From: a bacterium
GTDB taxonomy: Bacteria; Planctomycetota; UBA1135; UBA2386
DNA: 64,000 bases
Assembly: GCA_030432695.1 (NCBI GenBank)
Contig: JAUILN010000007.1
Coordinates: forward strand, 248,001 to 312,000
Direction: 5' to 3'
Positions within the stretch are counted from its first letter, which is position 1. Every line of letters begins with the position of its first letter. Both the position numbers and the translations under genes were made by a program. Shown piece after piece: positions 33,421 to 40,910 of the stretch. The notes below the pieces were generated by a model. It did not search any database, was not told the DNA's origin, and worked only from the letters and a program-made list of their open reading frames with translations.

Positions 33421-33802
33421 TCAGGTCGCGGCTGCGGCGCGGTCGCACCAGGCGAGCAAGTCGTCGGGTCGCTCGTCGAGCACGCTGCGCACGATCCGGA
33501 GATCCAGGCGGTGGTACTGGTGGACCGCGAGGAGGCCGGGTCACGGGACACGTTCCGATCCAGTGCGTGCCAGGACTCCGAGAACACGAGTGCCCGGGTC
33601 GAAGCCGCGAAACGCAGCCGAATCGGTGGATTCGGCGAGCCTCCGCACCGAGGAGCACTGTGGGGCGAGATCCTGGGCACGAGGGCGCGTGCTGGGCGGA
33701 ATGGTCTCCCGTGACCCAGGCTCCTAGGTTTCGGAGGCTGACCATCCCCTCGAGACGTGCTGCCAGTCCTGGCTCGATCACGCCGGCCTGGCAGTCGCCG
33801 AC
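33421..33802 (-). pseudogene. hepT-like (DUF86 HEPN toxin) remnant split by a foldback element
   Basis: Two pieces flank the repeat element at 33530-33725. The 5' piece reads QAGVIEPGLAARLEGMV then SLRN; the 3' piece reads AVHQYHRLDLRIVRSVLD and ends DDLLAWCDRAAAAT-stop. Joined after deleting 196 bp they give RNLAVHQYHRLD, the Rx4-6H-containing HEPN signature of the HepT toxin (DUF86), which in HepT/MntA pairs is an RNase controlled by a nucleotidyltransferase antitoxin. An in-frame stop lies before the 5' piece, so the N-terminal half is missing, as is any MntA gene. It is a dead gene. Confidence 0.75.
33530..33725. mobile_element. Foldback (MITE-like) element, copy 2, inserted in the hepT remnant
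   Basis: 196 bp (or 193 bp flanked by a 3-bp AGG duplication at 33530-33532 and 33726-33728). Left 40 bp, a 39-bp central block and about 37 bp near the right end are identical to copy 1 (379-542). The spacers are longer than and unrelated to those in copy 1, yet still pair with each other inside this copy: for example CCAGGA at 33571 with TCCTGG in the right half. Removing it restores the hepT frame, direct evidence that it moved in. No transposase gene. Confidence 0.85.
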
Positions 33803-33820
33803 CTACGGTCCGCGGACCCG

Positions 33821-35578
33821 TCAGTTGCCGATCACTGCAGCCAACCCGTCGGACGTCGTCACGCCGAGGCGGTTGTTCGGCGCCGACGTATCGACCGTGA
33901 GCCAGGAGTGGAACAGCGGCCGACCGACCATCGACTGCAGGTAGGGCAGTTGGATCGTGGCGGTCGCAGCGCCGCTGGCGTCGGTGGTCAGCGACAAGGC
34001 CGCGTCGGTCGAGCAGAGGAGTTCACAGCCGGCGCCGCTACCGAACGTCGACAGGTCGAGGGGCAGTGGGGTGCCGTTCCATTCGTCGGCGGAGAGACCG
34101 ACCAACAGAACGGTCGGAGCCGCGACGGCGGAGTGCGCGAGCAGCACGTCGTAGCTGTTGCCGATGCGCGGCAGGCGGGCGGCCCCGATCGTGGGGTTGC
34201 CGTTGGAGCCGGCGCAGCTGGCCTGGCCGAAGGGCGCGACCCGCGCGGCACGCCCGCGCAATCGCGACAGCTCGTTGATCAGGCCCGCATAGGCCTGCTG
34301 TTCCTGGGCATTGAGGCCGCGCGCCAGCAGGTTGGTGTTCTCCCAGGGATCGTTCTGGAGGTCGAACATCTCGTGGGAGCCGCCGGAGTAGCGCTGGATC
34401 AACTTGTAGCGGGCATCGCGGACGCAGGCGTGGCCATTGGTGTTGGGCCGCGGCCAGACGTTGCCGGTGAACTCCTCGGCAAAGGCGAACGTACGGAGCG
34501 GTGCCTGGCCGGGGTTCTGCATGTACGGCAGGAGGCTCACGCCGTCGATGTCGACCCAGGAGGGGATCGCGGTTGCGGCGCCGGTGAGATCGGCGACGGT
34601 GGCGAACACGTCGACCGCGCAGGCAAGGCCGGCGACCTCACGACCGCCCTGCACCACCGACGGGCCGGCGACCAGCAGCGGTACGTTCAAGCCACCTTCG
34701 TAGGGCGAGCCCTTGGCGCGGTTGCCGTCGAAGGGTGCCTCGGCGGTGTTCTGCACCGAGCCGTTGTCGCCGAGGAACAGGATGTCGGTCTGGGCGAGCT
34801 CGGCGCCGAGGCCCGCGAACAGCCGGCCGATCTCGGTGTCGAGCGCCTGGATGATCGCCTTGTAGGTGTCGGTCCGCGTGTTGGTCGGCCAGGTGTGCAG
34901 ATGCGCGGGCGGCGGCTCGAACGGCAGGTGCGGGGCGGTGAAGCACAGGTAGCAGACCCAATGCCCGTTCTGCTGGCCGATCCACGCCAAGGCGTCGTCG
35001 ACCTGCTGGGTGGTCACGTAGTTGGTCGACGTGGTCTCGACGCCGCCGGTGACCTGCGGCCACGAGGTGTAGCTCGGGATCTGACCCCAGAGGTGACCGA
35101 TGTAGTGCGACCAGCCGCCGCGGACCTCCGGCGCGTCGAGGCCTTCGGTGACGTCGTTGATGTGCCACTTGCCGATCAACGCGTGCGCGTAGCCGAGGCC
35201 GCTCGCATCGAGGAGCTCTGGCAGCGTGACGTGCTCGGCCCGCAGGGTGCCGACCGGCTCCGAGTTGTTCGGATAACGGATCCAGCGGCCGACCGTGTGG
35301 CGGAATGGGAACTGGCCGGTGTGCAGGCTGGCGCGGGTCGGCGAGCAGCTCGGGTTCGCCCAGGCATTGCGGAACAGCAGGCCGCGCGCCGCCAGCGCAT
35401 CGATGTTGGGCGTGGGCGGCGGATTGCTGCCTTCCCGGTAGGCGCCGACCACGTCGACGCCGAGGTCGTCGGCGACGAGGACCAGCACGTTGTTGCGCGA
35501 TTGGGCTCGCGGGCTCTCGGCCACCGACAGCGCGAAGGCTGCCAGCAGGCCGAGGAAGGCAGGAGTGGATGACGTCAC
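33821..35578 (-). CDS. Secreted sulfatase (arylsulfatase family) with extra C-terminal domain
   Basis: 585 residues, GTG start directly after the Kelch gene stop (TGAGTG). Signal peptide (FLGLLAAFALSVAESPRAQ), then VLVLVADDLGVDVVGAY (metal-binding Asp-Asp), the formylglycine motif CSPTRASLHTG with Cys to be oxidised, GKWH, APHLPF and LFLGDNGSV (metal-binding Asp-Asn). The catalytic part ends near residue 455. A C-terminal domain of about 125 residues follows (SCAGSNGNPTIGAARLP ... GLAAVIGN), of the type seen in other secreted proteins here. Releases sulfate from an organic sulfate ester, perhaps a polysaccharide; the substrate cannot be told. No maturase gene is in the window. Confidence 0.93.
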   Translation of the reverse strand: MTSSTPAFLGLLAAFALSVAESPRAQSRNNVLVLVADDLGVDVVGAYREGSNPPPTPNIDALAARGLLFRNAWANPSCSPTRASLHTGQFPFRHTVGRWIRYPNNSEPVGTLRAEHVTLPELLDASGLGYAHALIGKWHINDVTEGLDAPEVRGGWSHYIGHLWGQIPSYTSWPQVTGGVETTSTNYVTTQQVDDALAWIGQQNGHWVCYLCFTAPHLPFEPPPAHLHTWPTNTRTDTYKAIIQALDTEIGRLFAGLGAELAQTDILFLGDNGSVQNTAEAPFDGNRAKGSPYEGGLNVPLLVAGPSVVQGGREVAGLACAVDVFATVADLTGAATAIPSWVDIDGVSLLPYMQNPGQAPLRTFAFAEEFTGNVWPRPNTNGHACVRDARYKLIQRYSGGSHEMFDLQNDPWENTNLLARGLNAQEQQAYAGLINELSRLRGRAARVAPFGQASCAGSNGNPTIGAARLPRIGNSYDVLLAHSAVAAPTVLLVGLSADEWNGTPLPLDLSTFGSGAGCELLCSTDAALSLTTDASGAATATIQLPYLQSMVGRPLFHSWLTVDTSAPNNRLGVTTSDGLAAVIGN

Positions 35579-37063
35579 TCAGAACGCTCCGAAGGTGCCG
35601 TTGCCCTGACCGGTGAGCGCGATCGCGAGCCCCGTCAACGTGCCGCCCTGCAGGATGAAGTTCGCGCCGTAGATCGACGCGAGGTCGGGGATCGGCAGGT
35701 CCCAGTTGGCACCACCCGCCGTCGGCGTCGCGCCGAAGGTGACGGGGCTCGACATGTACACGTTGCAGTTCGGGAAGCCGATGATGCCGAGGTTGGTGGT
35801 CATCGGCACGAAGCCGAACAGCACGAACGGCAGGCTGCCACCTGGCACGTTGGTGATCTGGAAGTTCGCGGTCGAGCCTGCCCACGGCAGCGCGGTGGCA
35901 CTGATCGACGGCGTGCCGCTGGCGTTCGGGCAACCCGGTGAGTTGGTGTCCTCCACGAACGAGGCGAAGTTGCTCGTGCGCCAGGTGTAGACCTGGTTGT
36001 CCATCCGTGGGAATGCGGTGTTGGTCGGGAAGGCGTTGCCCCCGAAGGCGTCGTTGAAGCCGCCGTAGCAGACCGTCGCACCCAGCGCGAGCACGTAGGC
36101 GACCGCCGGGCCGCCGCGACCGCGCAGCACCGGGTCGGTCCCGCGGTCGACCCAGTCGTTGCCGTCGTACTCCCAGGTGTTGTCCTCGTAGTTGTCGCCG
36201 GTCGTGCCGCCGCCACCCTGGTTGGTGTTGACGTTGTCGTAGCCGCCGACCATCACCGTGCGTCGACGCACCGGGTCGTAGGTCATGCCCGGCGACACGC
36301 AGCCCGCCGCGGTGGTGTTGGTGTAGGGCACCGTGGCCGTGCTCACCTGGGTCCAGGTGCCGCTCGCGCTGCTCCACTCCCACGTGTCGCCCATCGGTCT
36401 GGGGTTGGTGCTGGTGCCACCGAACAGCACCGCGCGACCGCGGTACGAATCGAAGGCCATGCCGTGGCGACCGCGGACCGACGGCGACGTGGCGGGCGAC
36501 TGCAGGGTCCAGGCCGCACCGTCGAACGTCCACGTGTCGTTCATGAAGTTGGTGCCGTCGTAGCCGCCGAACATCACCAGCTGGCCAGTCGTGTCGTCGT
36601 AGACCATCGCGTGCCAGTGACGCGCCGAAGGGGCCACCGCGGGCGCCAGGTTGATCCAGCCGTTGGCCTGGTCCCAGACCCACGTGTCACCCAGCGAACC
36701 GTTGTTCACGTCCTTGCCGCCGAACAGGACCAGCTTGCCGGTCGGTGCGTGGTAGGCGAGCGCGAAGAACTCGCGGCGCGCAGGGTTGGTCGCGCCCGAC
36801 AGGTTGGTCCAGGCCGCGCCATCGAAACGCCAGAGTTCGTCGCTCAGGTGGGTGCCGCCGGGGAACACCGCGGGCGAACCGAAGCGACCGCCGAAGTGGT
36901 AGAAGGCCGAGCCGTCGCTGGCGCCGGTGAGGCTGCCGACGCCGGCGGGGTTGTTGCTCGAGGTCGGGCTGACGAGCGACCAGCTCGACTGGGCGTGGGC
37001 GAACGGGGAGGCGGCGAGCGCGGTCAGAGCGACCGCGGCGAGAGCGAGGTTGTCCGGGAGCAT
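35579..37063 (-). CDS. Secreted Kelch-type beta-propeller protein
   Basis: 494 residues. Signal peptide (LALAAVALTALAASPFAHAQ), then about six blades with the Kelch pattern: LVLFGGKDVNNGSLGDTWVWD, LVMFGGYDGTNFMNDTWTFDG, AVLFGGTSTNPRPMGDTWEW, TVMVGGYDNVN and VCYGGFNDAFGG. After residue 370 a C-terminal domain begins (GCPNASGTPSISATALPWAG) resembling the ends of the sulfatase and LamG-like protein. Extracellular binding role inferred. It is transcribed with the sulfatase, its stop adjoining that start. Confidence 0.9.
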   Translation of the reverse strand: MLPDNLALAAVALTALAASPFAHAQSSWSLVSPTSSNNPAGVGSLTGASDGSAFYHFGGRFGSPAVFPGGTHLSDELWRFDGAAWTNLSGATNPARREFFALAYHAPTGKLVLFGGKDVNNGSLGDTWVWDQANGWINLAPAVAPSARHWHAMVYDDTTGQLVMFGGYDGTNFMNDTWTFDGAAWTLQSPATSPSVRGRHGMAFDSYRGRAVLFGGTSTNPRPMGDTWEWSSASGTWTQVSTATVPYTNTTAAGCVSPGMTYDPVRRRTVMVGGYDNVNTNQGGGGTTGDNYEDNTWEYDGNDWVDRGTDPVLRGRGGPAVAYVLALGATVCYGGFNDAFGGNAFPTNTAFPRMDNQVYTWRTSNFASFVEDTNSPGCPNASGTPSISATALPWAGSTANFQITNVPGGSLPFVLFGFVPMTTNLGIIGFPNCNVYMSSPVTFGATPTAGGANWDLPIPDLASIYGANFILQGGTLTGLAIALTGQGNGTFGAF

Positions 37064-37170
37064 CGGGGGATCCGTACCGAGGGAGGAATGCGGCACTCGA
37101 GCCGCGTCGATAGTGTGCCCTTTGCCGGTCGGGCCGTGAACGTGACGGCCTTTCCAACTGGTCTCACGCC

Positions 37171-37890
37171 TCAGCCCTGCGAGATCTCGAGCAGGTGATA
37201 CATCCCGGTAGCAAGGGCGCCACCGAGCAGAGGCCCGACGATCGGTATCCAGGCGTAGCCCCAATCCGATCCGCCCTTGCCCGGCACCGGCAGCAACGCA
37301 TGCGCGATCCGCGGCCCCAGATCACGCGCCGGGTTGATGGCGTAGCCGGTGGTGCCACCCAGCCCGATGCCGACCGCGAACACCACCAGGGCGACCGGAA
37401 GGGCGCCGAGCGAGCCGAGCCCCACCGCGGCCGGTTCGGCATAGAGGACCGCGACGACCAGCACGAAGGTCCCGACGACCTCGCTGAGGGCATTGCGAAT
37501 CGGTTCGCGAATCTGGGGTGCGGTGCTGAAGCAGGCCAACTTGGCGGCCGACGACTCGGTGCCCGCGAAATGGCTGCGATAGATCGCCACCACCATCGCC
37601 GATCCGAGGAAGGCACCCAGCAGCTGCGCGGCGACGTAGCCGGGCAACGACGTCCATTCGAAGGTGCCGTGCAGCGCCAGACCCAACGAGACCGCGGGGT
37701 TCAGGTGTGCACCGCTGAATGGTGCAACGACGGCGACCGCGACATAGACCGCGAGCGCCCAGCCCGCGGTCACGACGATCCAGCCACCGGCGTGGCCCTT
37801 GGTCCGGTCGAGCAGCACGTTGGCAACGACGCCATTGCCGATCAGGATCAGCAGGAACGTCCCCAGGATCTCTGCGACGTAGGGATTCAT
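37171..37890 (-). CDS. glpF: Glycerol facilitator / aquaporin (MIP family)
   Basis: 239 residues, six transmembrane helices and two half-helices. First NPA box SGAHLNPAVSLGLAL, second GYAINPARDLGPRIAH; the Asp after NPAR is typical of glycerol-conducting channels. Strong ribosome binding site (AGGAGG) 9 bp before the ATG. It lies 28 bp after glpK in the same operon, so glycerol uptake and phosphorylation are linked. Confidence 0.93.
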   Translation of the reverse strand: MNPYVAEILGTFLLILIGNGVVANVLLDRTKGHAGGWIVVTAGWALAVYVAVAVVAPFSGAHLNPAVSLGLALHGTFEWTSLPGYVAAQLLGAFLGSAMVVAIYRSHFAGTESSAAKLACFSTAPQIREPIRNALSEVVGTFVLVVAVLYAEPAAVGLGSLGALPVALVVFAVGIGLGGTTGYAINPARDLGPRIAHALLPVPGKGGSDWGYAWIPIVGPLLGGALATGMYHLLEISQG

Positions 37891-37918
37891 CGATCAGGCC
37901 TCCTTCGAGTTCGTCGAT

Positions 37919-39412
37919 TCAGCGATCGCCGGCCCAACCCCTGGACCGCTCGACCGCCTCGCGCCAGCGCGCGCGCAGCTCCTCGATGTGGGCCGCGGAG
38001 GCCGCGGGCTCGAAGCGCCGGTCGACCTGCCAGTTGCCCTCGATCGCCGAGCCGTCCTTCCAGACCCCGGTGGCGAGGCCCGCGAGGTAGGCGGCGCCGA
38101 GCGCCGTCGTCTCGGTGACCGTCGGCCGGACCACCGGGATCTGCAGGAAGTCGGCCTGCATCTGCATCAGCGTGTCGTTGGCCGCGGCACCGCCGTCGAC
38201 GCGCAGCTCGGTCATCGCGCGGCCGGCGTCGTCGTCCATCGCACCGACCAGGTCGGCGACCTGGAAGGCGATGCCCTCGAGGGCGGCGCGCGCGATGTGG
38301 CCAGCGGTCGTGCCGCGGGTGATGCCCTGCAGCGTGCCGCGGGCGTAGCTGTCCCAGTGGGGCGCCCCGAGGCCGGCGAAGGCCGGGACGAGGTAGACGC
38401 CGCCATTGTCGGGCACTGTGTTGGCCAGGGCCTCGACGTCTTCCGAGCGGCGGATGATGCCGAGGCCGTCGCGCAACCACTGCACCACGGCGCCGCCGAT
38501 GAACACGCCGCCCTCGAGGGCGTACTCGGTCCGGTCGCCGATGCGCCAGGCGACGGTCGTGAGCAGACGGTTCTTCGAGGCCACGGCCTCGGTGCCGGTG
38601 TTGGTCAACAGGAAGCAGCCGGTGCCGTAGGTGTTCTTGGCGAGTCCGGGCGCCACGCAGCGCTGCCCGAACAATGCCGCCTGTTGGTCGCCGGCGATGC
38701 CCGCGATCGGCAGGCCGTCGAGCCCTCCGCCGGTGGAGACCTCGGCGTAGACCTCGCTCGACCCGCGGACCTCGGGAAGCATCGCTCGCGGCACTCCGAA
38801 CGCCGCGCAGAGGTCGTCGGACCAGTCGCCGGTGTGGATGTCGAACAGCAGCGTCCGCGCGGCATTGCTGGCATCGGTGACGTGCAACGTGCCGCCGGTC
38901 AGGTGCCAGACCAACCAGGAGTCGATGGTGCCGAAGCACAGCTCGCCCTTCTCGGCACGGGCACGGGCGCCGTCGACGTGGTCGAGGATCCACGCGACCT
39001 TGGTGGCGGAGAAGTAGGGATCGATGACCAGGCCGGCCTTGCTGCGCACCAGCTCCTCGACGCCGTCGGCGCGCAGTCGGTCGCACGTCGCGGCGGTCCG
39101 CCGATCCTGCCAGACGATCGCCCGATGGATCGGCCGGCCGGTCGACCGCTCCCACACCACCACCGTCTCCCGCTGGTTGGTGATCCCGAGCGCCGCGACG
39201 TCGCCGTGCTTCAGCCCGGCGCGACTGAGGGCCTCGGCTGCCACTCCGAGTTGAGTGGCCCGGATCTCGAGCGGATCGTGCTCGACCAGCCCCGGCGACG
39301 GGAAGTGCTGCTCGAATTCCTTCTGGGCGACGGCGACCACCTGCCCCGCAGCGTCGAAGACGATCGCGCGCGAGCTGGTGGTGCCCTGGTCGAGGGCGAG
39401 GACGTGGGTCAT
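37919..39412 (-). CDS. glpK: Glycerol kinase GlpK
   Basis: 497 residues, FGGY kinase family. Phosphate loop LALDQGTTSSRAIVFD, family signature YFSATKVAWILDHV, GIAGDQQAALFGQ, and GGVFIGGAVVQWLRD near the ATP-binding cleft. Makes sn-glycerol 3-phosphate from glycerol and ATP. An AGGAG ribosome binding site precedes the ATG. No glpD follows in the window. Confidence 0.97.
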   Translation of the reverse strand: MTHVLALDQGTTSSRAIVFDAAGQVVAVAQKEFEQHFPSPGLVEHDPLEIRATQLGVAAEALSRAGLKHGDVAALGITNQRETVVVWERSTGRPIHRAIVWQDRRTAATCDRLRADGVEELVRSKAGLVIDPYFSATKVAWILDHVDGARARAEKGELCFGTIDSWLVWHLTGGTLHVTDASNAARTLLFDIHTGDWSDDLCAAFGVPRAMLPEVRGSSEVYAEVSTGGGLDGLPIAGIAGDQQAALFGQRCVAPGLAKNTYGTGCFLLTNTGTEAVASKNRLLTTVAWRIGDRTEYALEGGVFIGGAVVQWLRDGLGIIRRSEDVEALANTVPDNGGVYLVPAFAGLGAPHWDSYARGTLQGITRGTTAGHIARAALEGIAFQVADLVGAMDDDAGRAMTELRVDGGAAANDTLMQMQADFLQIPVVRPTVTETTALGAAYLAGLATGVWKDGSAIEGNWQVDRRFEPAASAAHIEELRARWREAVERSRGWAGDR

Positions 39413-39447
39413 GGCTGCTCCTGGCTGAGAGCATCGTGCCCCGTGGT

Positions 39448-39488
39448 CGACTTTTACAACGCGTGCCTGGCACCGGTTGTAAAAGTCG
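39448..39488. repeat. REP-like palindrome, CGACTTTTACAAC-arm type, copy 1
   Basis: 20-nt arms CGACTTTTACAACGCGTGCC and GGCACCGGTTGTAAAAGTCG around one T, 18 of 20 paired. Its GTGCC/GGCAC centre equals that of the palindromes near 9.2 and 11.2 kb, but the arms are unrelated. It lies 7 bp after the GTPase stop codon and before the glpK promoter region, so it may terminate the GTPase transcript. Confidence 0.85.
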
Positions 39489-39494
39489 CTCGCC

Positions 39495-40910
39495 TCAGAC
39501 CAGCAACTGACCGAGCTCGTGCGCCAGGCTCGCTTCGCTCGGTGCGAGATCCTTGCGCTTGCCGGCCCGATCCACCGCGTCGCGGAGTGCCGCGTCGAGG
39601 CGGTCGCGAACGTCCTTTGGCAGGTTCGCGACGATGCCGACCGGCTGGTCGCCCGCAGTGAATCCATCGCGACGGGCGTGGCTGCGGTCCGCGACGGCAC
39701 GCTGGTGGACCAGCGCACGGTCGAGCAGGACCCAGGCGAAGCGCGGGCTCTTCACCGGACCGATACCGACGAAGTGGCCGCCGACGTCCGGCAGCAGCGC
39801 CTTGCCGAGCGCGCTACGCGAGCCCCAGACCTTCGACAGGCTCTCCAGGCCGAAGAAGCCCATCGCGGCGCCGGCGGCACCGCCGATCGCGGCACCGAGG
39901 AAGAAGCTCGCGCCGCCGACGAAGAGGTCCACGCCGGCCCCTGCAGCAGCCCCCCAGAGCGCCATCCGGGTGGCGAGCTGGGTCCGCGTGAGGCCGAACA
40001 TCTTCCAGGCGGACTCGGAGAACAGGTCCTCGTCGAGCAGCTCGAAGGCCCGGTCGCCGCTGCGGTCGAGCTCGTCGTGGCGGTAGATCTCCTCGACGCG
40101 CGCCCGGCTCCTGGCCTCCATCGCGCGCAGCGCATCCCGGTAGCGATCGCCGAGCTTGGCCTGGATCGCCTTCTCGTCGGCACCCTCGTCGACCTTCTCG
40201 GTGTCCACGTGGCCGAGCCCCCCGACCACCATCGTCGCGATCGCTGCCGCGGCCTGTCGCCGCCGGTCGGCCCACTCCTGACGCATCGCTGAGACCGCGG
40301 CTTCCACCGGCTCGCGCCACGCGTCCCGGATCTCGGCGAAGCCCTGCAGCAGACGCAGGCGATCGTCGAAGCGCGCGCCGTGCGCATCGAACACCCGCAC
40401 CACGTTGAAGAACTGCTCCAGCACCGGCCGCCACTCGTCGGTGTGGTCGCGCTCCCGCGTGCGATTGATCAGCGCCATGCCGGGTTGGCCGGTCCAGCGC
40501 AGGATCTCCATCTCGGCCTCGTTGCTGGGCTGGAAGCGCGACGAGGCATCGACGACGTAGAGCACGCCGGCACCGTCCAGCACCGGGCGCAGCAGTTCGA
40601 CCTCGTCCTGGAAGTCGCCGGTGCCCTCGTACTCGTCTACGAACGCGCGCACCGCGGCGACCCGCTCACCGGGATGGCTGGCATGCTGCTGCAACCAGTG
40701 CAACACCCGCCGCGCATCCTGGAACCCCGGCGTGTCGACGATGCGGAACAGCTCGCGACTGCCGATGCGGAACAGATAGCTGCCGCTCTTGATCGTGGTG
40801 CCCGGGTAGCTGTCGACCGGCACGGTGGCGTTCTCGGACAGCGCCGCGACCACCGACGACTTGCCCTGGTTGACGTTGCCGACCACCACGAAGACCGGGA
40901 GATCGCTCAT
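39495..40910 (-). CDS. GTPase with DUF3482-like C-terminal region
   Basis: 471 residues. N-terminal small GTPase domain: G1 VVGNVNQGKSSVVAAL, G2 YPGTTIKSG, G3 IVDTPGFQD, G4 probably INRT. The rest matches DUF3482 in length and features, with a Gly/Ala-rich hydrophobic hairpin (LWGAAAGAGVDLFVGGASFFL ... GGAAGAAMGFFG) that could enter the membrane. The ATG overlaps the stop of the DUF2868 gene, and the two families occur as a pair in other bacteria. Function unknown; probably a membrane-associated GTPase. Confidence 0.85.
   Translation of the reverse strand: MSDLPVFVVVGNVNQGKSSVVAALSENATVPVDSYPGTTIKSGSYLFRIGSRELFRIVDTPGFQDARRVLHWLQQHASHPGERVAAVRAFVDEYEGTGDFQDEVELLRPVLDGAGVLYVVDASSRFQPSNEAEMEILRWTGQPGMALINRTRERDHTDEWRPVLEQFFNVVRVFDAHGARFDDRLRLLQGFAEIRDAWREPVEAAVSAMRQEWADRRRQAAAAIATMVVGGLGHVDTEKVDEGADEKAIQAKLGDRYRDALRAMEARSRARVEEIYRHDELDRSGDRAFELLDEDLFSESAWKMFGLTRTQLATRMALWGAAAGAGVDLFVGGASFFLGAAIGGAAGAAMGFFGLESLSKVWGSRSALGKALLPDVGGHFVGIGPVKSPRFAWVLLDRALVHQRAVADRSHARRDGFTAGDQPVGIVANLPKDVRDRLDAALRDAVDRAGKRKDLAPSEASLAHELGQLLV

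Noticed and set aside
33313..33714. Plus-strand open frames over the repeat element
   Set aside because: They translate the palindromic element and have no ribosome binding site or family match.
34638..36683. A 681-codon open frame on the minus strand
   Set aside because: Shadow of the sulfatase and Kelch genes, which have clear motifs in their own frames.
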